A DNA stretch of 60,949 nucleotides from JBJXGE01 sp046154185 (lineage in GTDB: Bacteria; Planctomycetota; UBA8108; UBA1146; JAJFFE01): the NCBI GenBank assembly GCA_046154185.1, contig JBJXGE010000073.1, positions 1 through 60,949 of the forward strand. The letters run 5' to 3'. The notes beneath the pieces are model-generated. The model had not been told where the DNA came from. It was given only the letters and a program-made list of their open reading frames with translations, and ran no database searches. The position numbers were made by a program, and so were the translations under genes. Positions 9,114 to 18,492 of the stretch are shown here, in pieces; positions within the stretch are counted from its first letter, which is position 1, and each line of letters opens with the position of its first letter.

Positions 9114-10361
9114 ATGGACTCGCGAACCGCCATCGCACTTGAAGACCAATACGGCGCGCACAATTACCATCCGCTTCCGGTTGTGCTGAGCCGCGGCCGC
9201 GGCGTGCACGTTTGGGACACGAACGGCAAGCAATACTACGACTTTCTCGCGGCTTACTCGGCGGTGAATCAAGGCCACTGTCACCCGCGCATCGTGGCGG
9301 CGCTCGTTGAGCAAGCCCAGATTCTGACGCTCACGTCCCGCGCCTTTCACAACGACTGGCTCGGTCGCTATGCGCAGCACATCACGCAGTTTTTCGGCTA
9401 TCAGCGCGTCTTGCCGATGAATACCGGCGTCGAGGGCGGCGAAACTGCCGTGAAACTCTGCCGCAAGTGGGGCTATCAAAAGAAACACATTCCGCCGCTC
9501 CGCGCGAAAATCCTCTTCGCGGAACGAAACTTTTGGGGGCGCACGCTCGCCGCCATTTCGACCTCCGCGGATCCACAAGCGCGCGCGGATTTCGGCCCTT
9601 ACATGCCGGGCTTCGAGATCATTCCGTTCAACGATCTCGCAGCGCTCGATCGCGCCGCCGCCGATCCGTGTGTCGCCGGCTTCATGGTGGAACCGATTCA
9701 GGGCGAGGCTGGTGTGTTGGTGCCGGATGCCGGTTACTTGCGCGGCGTCGCCGAAATATGTCGCCGCCATCGTGTGCTCTTTATCGCCGACGAAGTGCAG
9801 ACCGGGCTCGGTCGCACCGGACGAATGTTGGCGTGCGACCATGAGGATGTGCGCCCCGACATCGTGATCCTCGGCAAAGCGCTCTCGGGCGGCATGCTGC
9901 CGATCTCCGCCGTGCTTTGCGATGACGAGATCATGTTGTGCATAAAGCCGGGCGAACACGGCTCCACTTTCGGCGGCAATCCGCTCGCTTGCTGCGTGGC
10001 GATCGCCGCGCTCGACGTGTTACGCGACGAGCGACTCCCTGAAAACGCCGCTCGACTCGGCGCGATTTTTCGCGCCGAACTGGCGCAGCTCCGTTCGCTC
10101 TCTTGGGTCAAAGAAGTGCGCGGCCAAGGTCTCATGAACGCGCTCGAGGTCGACCCGCGCGCCGGAGTCAAGGCCTGGGACTTCTGTTTGCAGCTCGCCG
10201 CGGAGGGTCTGCTCGCGAAACCCACGCACGACCACATCATTCGCTTCACGCCGCCGCTCGTCCTCTCGGAAAGCGAACTCCGAGACTGCGTGGCAATCAT
10301 CGCGCGCGTCGCCCAAGCCCAGCGGCCAACCGCCGGCGTCCGCGCCGCTGGATCTTTATAA
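9114..10361 (+). CDS. rocD: Ornithine aminotransferase
   Basis: This is a 415-residue class-III PLP aminotransferase. It moves the delta-amino group of ornithine to 2-oxoglutarate, giving glutamate-5-semialdehyde and glutamate in the cytoplasm. The N-terminus (EDQYGAHNYHPLPVVLSRG) and NTGVEGGETAVKLCRKWGY are characteristic of ornithine rather than acetylornithine or GABA transaminases. D226 (IADEVQTGLGRTG) should bind the pyridine nitrogen, and K255 (LGKALSGGMLPISAV) should form the Schiff base. The length matches the family. It sits alone between the secreted proteins and ppk; the 31-nt gap to ppk would allow cotranscription, though no functional link is obvious. Confidence 0.96.
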   Translation: MDSRTAIALEDQYGAHNYHPLPVVLSRGRGVHVWDTNGKQYYDFLAAYSAVNQGHCHPRIVAALVEQAQILTLTSRAFHNDWLGRYAQHITQFFGYQRVLPMNTGVEGGETAVKLCRKWGYQKKHIPPLRAKILFAERNFWGRTLAAISTSADPQARADFGPYMPGFEIIPFNDLAALDRAAADPCVAGFMVEPIQGEAGVLVPDAGYLRGVAEICRRHRVLFIADEVQTGLGRTGRMLACDHEDVRPDIVILGKALSGGMLPISAVLCDDEIMLCIKPGEHGSTFGGNPLACCVAIAALDVLRDERLPENAARLGAIFRAELAQLRSLSWVKEVRGQGLMNALEVDPRAGVKAWDFCLQLAAEGLLAKPTHDHIIRFTPPLVLSESELRDCVAIIARVAQAQRPTAGVRAAGSL

Positions 10362-10392
10362 AGCGCCGCGGCTTGCCATCTCAACTCCGTGG

Positions 10393-12621
10393 ATGTCTGA
10401 CACTTGCCATGGCATATTCAGCCGTTCACGCGAGCTGGTCGAAGGTAGGAAGACGCCAGATTTCGAACTCACGGCGTCGTTACCGGCGGATCTTGCGTGC
10501 GACAGAAAGCACCGATTGGTGAGCAAAGATAAAGAACAGCGTAAGGAGTCGATCAACACCGACTCGGCTCCGGCATTCATCAACCGTGAACTGTCGCTCT
10601 TGGAATTTCAAAAGCGCGTGCTCGCCCAAGCGCTCGACCCCGGCACGCCGCTCCTCGAACGCTTGCGATTCTTGACGATTGCCTGTGCGAATCTCGATGA
10701 GTTTTTTGAGATCCGCGTCGCCGCCTTGAAGGAGCAAATCGAGGTCGGGCTCTCGACCGCGGGCCCCGACGGTTTCAGCCCGCAAGAGACGCTCCGCCAA
10801 ATCCGCGAAAAGGTGCTCGCGTTGGTGGCGGAGCAGTATCGAGTTCTCAACGATGTCTTGCTCCCCGAGCTCGCCGAACGCGGAATCGTGCTCTTCACGC
10901 GCCAAAAACAGACGCCAGAAATTCAAGAGTGGATGCGCGAATATTTCGTGCGGGAAGTGCTCCCGGTCATGACGCCCGTCGGACTCGATCCCGCGCATCC
11001 CTTTCCGCGCGTCCTCAATAAGAGTTTGAATTTCATCCTGACTCTCGACGGCAAAGATGCCTTCGGTCGCAAGAGTGGCACAGCGATTGTCCAAGCGCCG
11101 CGCATTCTGCCGCGACTCATCGCGGTCCCGGTGGAGCTCGCCAAGGTGCCGTTCGGCTTTGTCATGCTGAGTTCCGTGATCCAAGCGACCGTCGCAGAAC
11201 TGTTTCCCGGCATGAAAGTGCTCAGCAGTCATCAGTTCCGCGTCACGCGCGATAGCGACCTCTGGGTCGACGAAGAAGACGTCGAGGATTTGCTGAGCGC
11301 GCTCAAAGGCGGCCTGCCACGCCGCCACTATGGTAACGCCGTGCGCGTCGAGATTTCGAGCGACATGCCTGCCGAGATTTCGCGCTTCCTGCAAGACCAG
11401 TTTCAACTGTCGGAGAGCGATGTCTACAAGGTCGATGGACCGGTCAACCTGCACCGGCTAGAAGAAATCTACAAGCTTGCCGATCGACCCGATCTCAAGT
11501 ACCCGCCGTTCATCCCGGGCCTACCGAAAAAGGTGAACAACTCGAGCGACATCTTCGGGCTTCTGCGCGAGCGGGATCTCTTGCTCCATCACCCCTACCA
11601 AGGATTTGCCCCGGTCTTGGATCTCGCGCGCCAAGCGGCGCGCGATCCCGATGTGCTCGCGATCAAGCAGACAGTCTATAGAACCGGCATCAATTCGCCG
11701 CTCGGCGAAGCACTGCTCGAAGCCGCCGAACAAGGCAAGGAGGTCACGGCCGTCGTCGAGCTGCGCGCGCGCTTCGATGAAGCCGCCAACATCGAGCTGG
11801 CTTCGCGCCTGCAAGAGGCCGGAGCGCGCGTCGTCTATGGCGTCGTGGGCTTCAAAGCGCACGCCAAAATGTTGATGGTGGTGCGGCGCGAAGGCGGACG
11901 CCTGCGCCGCTACGTGCATCTCGGCACGGGCAACTACAACACCAAGACGGCGCTCGCGTACACGGATATCAGCCTACTCACTTCGCGCGACGACTTCGGC
12001 GAGGATGTCCACGCGCTGTTCCAACAACTCACGGGGCTCGGACGGGTGCGCCAGCTCAAGAAACTCATTCAAACGCCTTTCGGGCTCCACGACCGACTGC
12101 TCGAGCTGATTGGCAAGGAGGCGAGCGCCGCGCGCGACGGCAAGAAGGCGCGCATCATCGCGAAGATGAACGCGCTCGTCGAACCGGACATCATCCGCGC
12201 GCTCTACACGGCGTCGCAAGCCGGCGTCAGTATCGACTTGATTGTGCGTGGCACGTGTTGTTTGCGGCCGGGAATCCCGGGGCTCTCAGAAAATATCCGC
12301 GTGCGCTCCATCGTCGATCGCTTTCTCGAACACCATCGCATTTGCTACTTTCATGCGCAGGGTGAAGAGTTGGTGTATTGCGGAAGCGCCGACTGGATGC
12401 CGCGCAATTTCTTCACGCGCGTCGAGCTGTGTTTTCCCATCGAAGGCGAAAAGCACCGACGCCGCATACTCTCGGAAGGTCTCGATCCGTATTTGGAAGA
12501 CAATTGTTCCGCTTGGGAGATGCGCTCCGACGGGACTTATCAGCGCGTACAGCCCGGCTCGGGTCAACGCTACTGCGCGCAGGAGCGCCTGCTCGAATCG
12601 CTCGCGAAGTTGTCGCCATAG
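10393..12621 (+). CDS. ppk1: Polyphosphate kinase 1
   Basis: This enzyme reversibly polymerises the ATP gamma-phosphate into inorganic polyphosphate. From the ATG at 10393 it has 742 residues, but the conserved N-terminal domain begins only at residue 62 (FINRELSLLEFQKRVL). A GTG at 10519 would give a 700-residue protein nearer the usual length, and neither start has a clear ribosome-binding site. The two phospholipase-D-like catalytic domains are intact. H490 (FKAHAKMLMV) corresponds to the phosphorylated histidine, and H654 (FHAQGEELVYCGSADW) to the second active-site histidine. RYVHLGTGNYN is also present. The gene converges with ppx, with eight bases between the stop codons. Confidence 0.95.
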   Translation: MSDTCHGIFSRSRELVEGRKTPDFELTASLPADLACDRKHRLVSKDKEQRKESINTDSAPAFINRELSLLEFQKRVLAQALDPGTPLLERLRFLTIACANLDEFFEIRVAALKEQIEVGLSTAGPDGFSPQETLRQIREKVLALVAEQYRVLNDVLLPELAERGIVLFTRQKQTPEIQEWMREYFVREVLPVMTPVGLDPAHPFPRVLNKSLNFILTLDGKDAFGRKSGTAIVQAPRILPRLIAVPVELAKVPFGFVMLSSVIQATVAELFPGMKVLSSHQFRVTRDSDLWVDEEDVEDLLSALKGGLPRRHYGNAVRVEISSDMPAEISRFLQDQFQLSESDVYKVDGPVNLHRLEEIYKLADRPDLKYPPFIPGLPKKVNNSSDIFGLLRERDLLLHHPYQGFAPVLDLARQAARDPDVLAIKQTVYRTGINSPLGEALLEAAEQGKEVTAVVELRARFDEAANIELASRLQEAGARVVYGVVGFKAHAKMLMVVRREGGRLRRYVHLGTGNYNTKTALAYTDISLLTSRDDFGEDVHALFQQLTGLGRVRQLKKLIQTPFGLHDRLLELIGKEASAARDGKKARIIAKMNALVEPDIIRALYTASQAGVSIDLIVRGTCCLRPGIPGLSENIRVRSIVDRFLEHHRICYFHAQGEELVYCGSADWMPRNFFTRVELCFPIEGEKHRRRILSEGLDPYLEDNCSAWEMRSDGTYQRVQPGSGQRYCAQERLLESLAKLSP

Positions 12622-12629
12622 CGGTGCCC

Positions 12630-14228
12630 TTACGACACGAGCGGCGTCACTCGCGCCGCCGTGGCCCGCGGCTCTTCGACGACTCGCAGCGCGAGCTTGA
12701 GCGCTTTGAGATATCCTGCCTCTTCGTCGAGGTCGGCGGCGGTCAGCGGATGCGCGCCGAGCCAGCCGGCGGGAAACGTCAACGTGATGGAACCGCCATC
12801 GGCGCCGGCTTCGAGGACCGGCGTCGCTTCCGTCGAGCGCCCGCGATTGAGCAGCACCGCGAGTCGAAAAATCACACACAATCGTTGGGCCAAGAGCGCG
12901 CGACTGGTCGGCAGATTCTCGAAAAACGTCCGCGCGATTTTCCGGCGATGGCCACGGATGATCGCAGCGAGCAGTTGCTGATCGTCGGCCGAGAATCCCG
13001 GCATGTAGGAATTCGCCACCAAGTACGCACCGTGCTTGTGAAATCCGGCATGTGAAACCGCGAGCCCCATTTCATGCAGCTTTGCCGCCCAGGTCAGCAG
13101 CTTGCGAGCTTCAGAGGCTTCGCCGCCGACGAAGGCCTTGAGGTGATCGAAGAGTGTGAGCGAAGTGCGCTCGACGCGCACGGCTTGATAAACGTCGGCG
13201 TGGTACATGTCGACGAGCCGCCGAATCGTGCGGTCGCGCATATCTTCCTGGCGCAAGCGGCCATCGAGGTCGTACAGAATTCCCTCGCGCAGCGCGCCGG
13301 GCGAAGCCGACATCGAAGCAATACCAAGACTCTCGAAGAGTGCGCGCAGAATGCTGAGACCGCCCGCAAGTACCGGCGCGCGATCGGCACGCAACCCCGG
13401 CAACTCCAAGCTCCGGACATGACCCGCGCGCGTCATGGACTTGCGTAGGCGGGTGAGACCGTCGAGCGTGATCTCGCTCATGGCGGTCGCGCCACTCCGC
13501 GCGTCACCGAGTCGCAGGATCTCACCGATCGCGTTGACGGTACCGCTCGAGCCGACCGCGGAATCCCAGCCCAAACTGCGAATCTGCTGCTCAACCGCGC
13601 GTAGCTCGAGTCGCGCCGCCGTCTCGGCGTGAACGAAGTTTTCGCGACTCAGCTCGCCGCCGGGGAAAAATCTCCGGCTGTAGCCGACGCAGCCCATATG
13701 CAGACTGTGTGCGCGCAACACTTCGAATCCCTCGCCGACAATCACTTCCGTGCTTCCGCCGCCGATATCGACGACCAGTCGATACGCGGAATTCGACGCA
13801 TGACTATGGGCGACGCCCAAGTAGATGAGGCGCGCCTCTTCTTGTCCGGAAATGACTTCGATCGGGTGACCGAGCGCCCGCTCCGCGCGCTGGCGAAACG
13901 CGACGCTGTTGCGCGCCCGGCGCAAAGTACTCGTACCGACCGCGCGCACCAGCGCTTTGCGCACGGGCCGCAGCCGTTGGCCGAAGCGCTCGAGACTCGC
14001 GAGCGCCCGCTCTTGCGCCTCCTCGGTCAATTGGCCATCGGCATCGAGTCCGCCCGCCAGGCAAACCGGTTCGCGCAGACGATCGATGATATGCATGTCG
14101 TGCTCGAGCAGCCGCGCGATCACCATGTGAAAGCTATTCGAGCCGAGATCCACCGCCGCCACGGTGGTCTGGCCGGCACCGCCACTCGGCGTTACGGAAT
14201 CAGTCGCTGCCGGATCATCGATCATCAT
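12630..14228 (-). CDS. ppx: Exopolyphosphatase / pppGpp phosphatase (Ppx/GppA)
   Basis: This is a 532-residue Ppx/GppA protein of the ASKHA fold. It releases phosphate from the ends of polyphosphate and, in some homologs, from pppGpp. The N-terminal ATP-binding signature AAVDLGSNSFHMVIARL is near residues 23-39. VDIGGGSTEV and VGSSGTVNAIGEILRLG are further family motifs. The C-terminal part (about 330-520) is an HD-like helical domain (LLTWAAKLHEMGLAVSHAG). It starts with two consecutive ATG codons, with AGGA about 11 nt upstream. It lies 12 nt downstream of the SixA gene and faces ppk1, so polyphosphate synthesis and degradation are paired here. Confidence 0.94.
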   Translation of the reverse strand: MMIDDPAATDSVTPSGGAGQTTVAAVDLGSNSFHMVIARLLEHDMHIIDRLREPVCLAGGLDADGQLTEEAQERALASLERFGQRLRPVRKALVRAVGTSTLRRARNSVAFRQRAERALGHPIEVISGQEEARLIYLGVAHSHASNSAYRLVVDIGGGSTEVIVGEGFEVLRAHSLHMGCVGYSRRFFPGGELSRENFVHAETAARLELRAVEQQIRSLGWDSAVGSSGTVNAIGEILRLGDARSGATAMSEITLDGLTRLRKSMTRAGHVRSLELPGLRADRAPVLAGGLSILRALFESLGIASMSASPGALREGILYDLDGRLRQEDMRDRTIRRLVDMYHADVYQAVRVERTSLTLFDHLKAFVGGEASEARKLLTWAAKLHEMGLAVSHAGFHKHGAYLVANSYMPGFSADDQQLLAAIIRGHRRKIARTFFENLPTSRALLAQRLCVIFRLAVLLNRGRSTEATPVLEAGADGGSITLTFPAGWLGAHPLTAADLDEEAGYLKALKLALRVVEEPRATAARVTPLVS

Positions 14229-14240
14229 GCGCTGTTATTC

Positions 14241-14750
14241 CTACAGCTTCGCCAACAAACGCAGCATGCTCGGTTTCAACAGCCACGCGAGTTGGGCCGG
14301 CAGTTGCGGTGGATCGCCGAGTTCGAGGCACGCGACGGCGGCCTTCCCGAGCGAAGTGATTGCGGGCGTGCGACTGCCGACCGCGGCGGCGAGCAGCATG
14401 TCCAGATGCGGCGCGTGCCCAACGATCAACATGTTCTTGCCTTCGAAACTCGCAAGACTATCGAGCAGAGCATTGGGTCGACTCTCCGGCAACAAATCCT
14501 CCGACACCATAAACGCTTCCGCGGACTGCGACAGATGCAGGCAGCGCGCCGCTAACTCGGCCGTCTGTACGCAGCGTCGGTAGGGGCTCGTGAGAATGAT
14601 TTGCGGTGTGAGTCCGAGGCGACGCAAACCCTTCATCGCTCGGCGCGTGCGCTTGTACCCGAGCTGCGTGAGTTCTCGTTCCGGTTCCGCCGGACAATCC
14701 GGATCCTCGCGGTCAATCGCGATGCCGTGGCGAATCAGATAAATCTGCAT
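14241..14750 (-). CDS. sixA: SixA-family phosphohistidine phosphatase
   Basis: This is a 169-residue histidine-phosphatase-superfamily protein. The catalytic RHG motif (MQIYLIRHGIA) begins at the N-terminus, so I use the ATG at 14750 rather than upstream in-frame codons. The second catalytic histidine is in MLIVGHAPHLD, and the SPYRRCVQTAE segment supplies the phosphate-binding arginine. SixA proteins dephosphorylate phosphohistidine on HPt domains or PTS-type carriers. The gene is 12 nt upstream of ppx in the same direction, so the two are probably one operon. The functional tie to polyphosphate is inferred from position only. Confidence 0.9.
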   Translation of the reverse strand: MQIYLIRHGIAIDREDPDCPAEPERELTQLGYKRTRRAMKGLRRLGLTPQIILTSPYRRCVQTAELAARCLHLSQSAEAFMVSEDLLPESRPNALLDSLASFEGKNMLIVGHAPHLDMLLAAAVGSRTPAITSLGKAAVACLELGDPPQLPAQLAWLLKPSMLRLLAKL

Positions 14751-14867
14751 GCCCGATTCCCTTCCCGTCAAATTGGTTCCGCTTCGACTCCGCATCACGA
14801 TGGATCGCCGGAGAGTGCGCCCGTGCGGTTGGAGTTCATTCTCATCGACGCACGGAGTATAGAGGCT

Positions 14868-15503
14868 TCAGGAGTCGGCGTGAATCGCTTCAACGCGAGC
14901 TGTGTTCGTGGTCCATAGGTCTGGAAAGTCCGTGCAAACCGCGTCGACCGGTGAAGCAACGAGCCGTGCTCGAAACTCCGCAATGCGCGTCGCTGGCGCG
15001 CGCTGAAGTTCCGGCGAAACGAGACAGAGCCGGTAGTGCTCCGCGAGCTCCCGATAAGAAGATTCGGTAAAGGGCAAGCGCGTAAAACAGTCGACCCACA
15101 CCCAATCAGCGCGGCCGTGAAAGTTGCGCACCCACTCCAGGGGCTCGAACTCGCTGAACCGTACGGCGACGCGGCGTTCGCCGCTCCGCACCAAACGCAC
15201 TAGGGTCGGCGCGGCGCAATCGAGAAAGAAGAAGTTTTCTATGCCGCGCGCCGCGAGCAGGCGGCGCACGGAATCCTCGAGACCGTCGCACTTCACGTTT
15301 ACGATCAAGAGCGCATGGTTATAGGCCTCGAGAAAGCCTTCCAGCAATTCGCCGCTCTCGAAGGGGTCATGCACGAGCCGGAGCGCGCCATCGTAGTCGC
15401 GCACATCGATTTCGACACCGTGGTGTGCCGGCACGCGCTCGAGCGCCGCACACGTATTGATGCGATGCTCGACGATCAGCAACGGATTCAGGCGATCCAC
15501 CAT
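14868..15503 (-). CDS. Glycerophosphodiester phosphodiesterase-like TIM-barrel protein
   Basis: This is a short 211-residue protein. Near the N-terminus it shows EHRIN, then GVEIDVRDYDG and LVHDPF. These match the order of GDPD/PI-PLC-like metal and catalytic residues (E-x-D and H-D-P). The usual first catalytic HR is present as EHR. The end (VDAVCTDFPDLW) resembles the final GDPD strand with its conserved D. Family enzymes cleave glycerophosphodiesters to glycerol-3-phosphate. It has no signal peptide. It is the last gene of the surface-polymer cluster, 16 nt after the GT-kinase fusion, so it may act on a phospho-polyol intermediate (inference). The short length leaves its activity uncertain. 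Confidence 0.7.
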   Translation of the reverse strand: MVDRLNPLLIVEHRINTCAALERVPAHHGVEIDVRDYDGALRLVHDPFESGELLEGFLEAYNHALLIVNVKCDGLEDSVRRLLAARGIENFFFLDCAAPTLVRLVRSGERRVAVRFSEFEPLEWVRNFHGRADWVWVDCFTRLPFTESSYRELAEHYRLCLVSPELQRAPATRIAEFRARLVASPVDAVCTDFPDLWTTNTARVEAIHADS

Positions 15504-15519
15504 GACGACTGCTGCGCTT

Positions 15520-17772
15520 TCAACTCAACGCGAGCTGTGGCGCGCGCAACTCGGGCGCGCGCTGCCATTGCATGGCCCAGCTCAAACAGTACAAGCAGGC
15601 GAGTTGCAGCACGCCATTCAAGCCGTCGCGAAACTCGATCGGCTGGCCGTCACTCAACTCGTCAAGATTCGGCACGATCTCGAGCGCCACCGCGAGCAAC
15701 TCGCCGCGCGCCACTTCTCCGGAGAGTCGCACGGCATGAAACGTCAGGTCGCCTTGCGGATGGTCGTGGACCACCAAGCGCGTGCGGTCGCTCAGTGCCA
15801 ACGCGAACAACTCGAGGTGAAAACTATTCCGCGCGACTAGTTCGAGTTCGATCGCGCTCGGCGGCGCTCCGGCGAGAATCTCACCTTCCTTCGCGGGCAA
15901 GAAACGGACGACCAAGTCGGCGAATTCACGCTGCGGCAGCACGTGGCGGGCCCGATCGTCGGACCGCGCGGCGAGTGACGCGATGACGGACTCCGGCGAC
16001 TTGTTGCGCTCGCGGTGATCGCGCTCGATTTTCCATTGCCGTCGCAACGACTCACACGGATCCATGAATATCTTGAGATCGAGTAACGCGCGCATTCGTT
16101 CGATCACGAACGTATGGAGGCCAGCGCACAAGACGAAATTGGCGGGCGTCACCGTGTGTTTCGGCCGGAACTGACCCGTGCCGTGATCATAGTGCGCTTG
16201 CTCGATGGAGGCGCGCGAGCGCAATGCGTCGGAGTCATGCGCGAGTTGCGCGAGACTATTCGAGCGAAGATCTAAATGCGTGTAACGCTGCCAGTTTTCG
16301 TGACCACGCGGCCACCGGTGATAGTCGTCGCCCGACACGTGCGTCACTTGCTCACGTCCCAACAGCTCTGCGAGTAATTGCGCCAGCGTGTCTTTTCCGG
16401 AGCCGCTATCGCCCGCGATTCCGATCATCGTCGGCCGGAGGGAGAGCTTATAGACTTCGTTCGAACGGACGCCGAACCGCCAAACGAGACCGAGATTCAC
16501 GAGCAGCAGCGATTGCATCACAGTGAAAGCGAGGCTGCCGCCGCGATCGATCTCGACTTGCGAGGCGACGCCCGCGGTGAGATCGGTGCGCAGCGTCGGG
16601 TTCCAAAGGCCGAGCGCGTCGGCGTAATCGCCCGTCGGTCCGAAAAGGAAGTACGCGACATACGCCACGGCGAAACCGTGATAGGTCGCGACTTGGTGAC
16701 GGCCGGACTTGGCGAACGCGTAGGCGAGGAGCGGCAGCGTCCACAAGTACCAACCCGGACGCGGCGGGACGAGCAACACGAAACTGCAGAAGCTGAGTCC
16801 TAGAAACAGCAGCAAGAGGTCGGCGTTTTTCTTCGGGTAGGTTGCGAACGCGATCACCAGGACTAGCAACACGGCGGGCGTCACGTACACCTCGGTCGCC
16901 GCGCCGAGCCGAAGTGCGAGTTCGAACACGAGACTCTGCTCGGGGGATGCAAGCACCATCGTGCGGTACGCCGACGACGCCAAACAAGGCGCGATGCAAC
17001 CGACGCCGACCACGAGCGCCATGCCGACGAAGCGCAGCGCCGCACCCCAATCTCGACGTCGAACTAAGAAAAGCGCCAAGAACGGCAACGCCACGAGCAC
17101 GTGACTCTTAGTCGCGAGCGCGAGGCCAACGATGACGCCGCCCGCAATGACGCGCCGATGCAGCGCGCAATACACACCGGCGAACAGGAGTGCCGTCGGC
17201 ACGAGATCGAGTTGACCATGCCAGTACGTGGCGTAAATCACAATCGGCGAGCACCAGTAGAGCGCGCGCACGCGCGCGATCCGATGCGGGAGAAATGCCG
17301 CAAGCGTGAGATAGACGAGCACGTCGGCCGCCAAGAGCGGAATTCGCATGACGAGCAGGTGGCCCGCACTCACGGTCTCCCAACCCGAGCTGAGGAGCCC
17401 ATCGAAAAGTAAGCGCGGCAACGCGAACACGACGAGCATCACGGGCGAATAGGGGAACGCGTTGCTCTCGCCGCGCGCGTAGAAAAATGCCCAAGGATTC
17501 GAGCCACCCGACTCGACGAAGTAACTCACGAACGGCGTGAAGAGGTCGCGCAAATAAGCGGATGCGCAGACCGTGCCAAGCGCCAGTTTCAACGCCAACA
17601 CACACAAGAAGGCCGGATGCAGGAACAGCGCCGGCAACTCGGTCTTGAGGAGCGAACCAAGCGACGCGGCGCCTCCGAGTCGCAGAACGCGCACGGGCTT
17701 GAAATCCAAAGGCGGCGCCGGGGCGCGTGGTGTCGCGGGCGGCGCCGGAGCGTCGTCGACGAGCGGGCTCAC
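15520..17772 (-). CDS. Membrane glycosyltransferase fused to uridine-kinase-like P-loop domain
   Basis: This is a 750-residue fusion. Residues about 75-440 are multi-pass membrane sequence resembling GT-C/GT87 mannosyltransferase-like proteins: a PFVSYFVESGGSNPW loop near the first helices and then about ten hydrophobic segments. From residue about 449 a cytoplasmic P-loop kinase begins with GIAGDSGSGKDTL (Walker A), followed by SGDDYHRW and CAGLHTFV, as in uridine kinase/phosphoribulokinase-like enzymes. About 120 C-terminal residues are unassigned. It starts with GTG immediately after the GT2 stop codon, and its GGAGGA ribosome-binding site lies inside that gene, so translation is coupled. 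The kinase may phosphorylate the moiety being transferred (inference). Confidence 0.8.
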   Translation of the reverse strand: MSPLVDDAPAPPATPRAPAPPLDFKPVRVLRLGGAASLGSLLKTELPALFLHPAFLCVLALKLALGTVCASAYLRDLFTPFVSYFVESGGSNPWAFFYARGESNAFPYSPVMLVVFALPRLLFDGLLSSGWETVSAGHLLVMRIPLLAADVLVYLTLAAFLPHRIARVRALYWCSPIVIYATYWHGQLDLVPTALLFAGVYCALHRRVIAGGVIVGLALATKSHVLVALPFLALFLVRRRDWGAALRFVGMALVVGVGCIAPCLASSAYRTMVLASPEQSLVFELALRLGAATEVYVTPAVLLVLVIAFATYPKKNADLLLLFLGLSFCSFVLLVPPRPGWYLWTLPLLAYAFAKSGRHQVATYHGFAVAYVAYFLFGPTGDYADALGLWNPTLRTDLTAGVASQVEIDRGGSLAFTVMQSLLLVNLGLVWRFGVRSNEVYKLSLRPTMIGIAGDSGSGKDTLAQLLAELLGREQVTHVSGDDYHRWPRGHENWQRYTHLDLRSNSLAQLAHDSDALRSRASIEQAHYDHGTGQFRPKHTVTPANFVLCAGLHTFVIERMRALLDLKIFMDPCESLRRQWKIERDHRERNKSPESVIASLAARSDDRARHVLPQREFADLVVRFLPAKEGEILAGAPPSAIELELVARNSFHLELFALALSDRTRLVVHDHPQGDLTFHAVRLSGEVARGELLAVALEIVPNLDELSDGQPIEFRDGLNGVLQLACLYCLSWAMQWQRAPELRAPQLALS

Positions 17773-18492
17773 TCAGGCTCCTCCTGACAACCGCAGCCGA
17801 AAGATATAACGAAACACACCCAGCATTGTCCGCCAGCGCGAGAACACACTAGTCGCCCATTTCGACACGCCGTGGGCGCGGGGCCCAAACTCAACCGGCA
17901 CGGTGCGAACTTGGTAGCCGGCGCGCCGCGCGCGATAAAGAACGTAGAGATCGAACTCGAATCCGTTCGGTGGCGCCGAGAGATCCTCGAGCAACTCGGA
18001 CGGGAACAACTTGGGTTGCGCGTTGATATCGCGCAGGCGATAGCCGAGCACAACGCCGGCGACGACGCTCATGACACTGGTCACGAAGCGCGACTGAAGC
18101 GCGCGGCCACGGCGGCGCCCCTTGACCAACGTCGAATGCGGCGACCGTGAGCGAAACAACTCGTGGTATGCGGTGAACACGTCCGCCGCATCGCATTGCT
18201 GGTCGGCGTGGCTAAATGCGAGTGTCTCGCCACGGGCCGCCAGAAGACCTTGCCAAATCCCGTAGCCATACCCGCGATTCACGGGCACTCGCACCGTCCG
18301 CGCAAAGCGATAGGCCGGTTGCGCGATTAACGACGCCAAGACTTCCGCGGTGGCATCGGTGGAACCGTTGTCGACCAAGATGAGCTCGGCCGGTAGATCC
18401 TGCCAAACCTCTCGATAGCGCTCGACGACGCCGGGAAGATTGGCCGCTTCGTTGTAGCACGGCAGCACAATGGAGAGTCGTGGCCGAATCAT
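17773..18492 (-). CDS. GT2 family glycosyltransferase (DPM-synthase-like)
   Basis: This is a 239-residue GT-A fold transferase. It contains LSIVLPCYNEAANL, then ELILVDNGSTDAT, GYGYGIWQGLLAARG and a degenerate DxD-type FSHADQQCDA. The second half (GYRLRDINAQPKLF, VPVEFGPRAHGVSKW) matches polyisoprenyl-phosphate hexose transferases. No C-terminal membrane helices are evident, so it probably makes a lipid-linked sugar donor at the inner membrane face for the neighbouring GT-C proteins. The ATG at 18492 overlaps the stop codon of the preceding nucleotidyltransferase by four bases (ATGA). Confidence 0.88.
   Translation of the reverse strand: MIRPRLSIVLPCYNEAANLPGVVERYREVWQDLPAELILVDNGSTDATAEVLASLIAQPAYRFARTVRVPVNRGYGYGIWQGLLAARGETLAFSHADQQCDAADVFTAYHELFRSRSPHSTLVKGRRRGRALQSRFVTSVMSVVAGVVLGYRLRDINAQPKLFPSELLEDLSAPPNGFEFDLYVLYRARRAGYQVRTVPVEFGPRAHGVSKWATSVFSRWRTMLGVFRYIFRLRLSGGA

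Noticed and set aside
8670..9959. 429-codon minus-strand frame across two genes
   Set aside because: It runs antisense through the end of the FG-GAP gene and the start of rocD, both of which have clear motifs.
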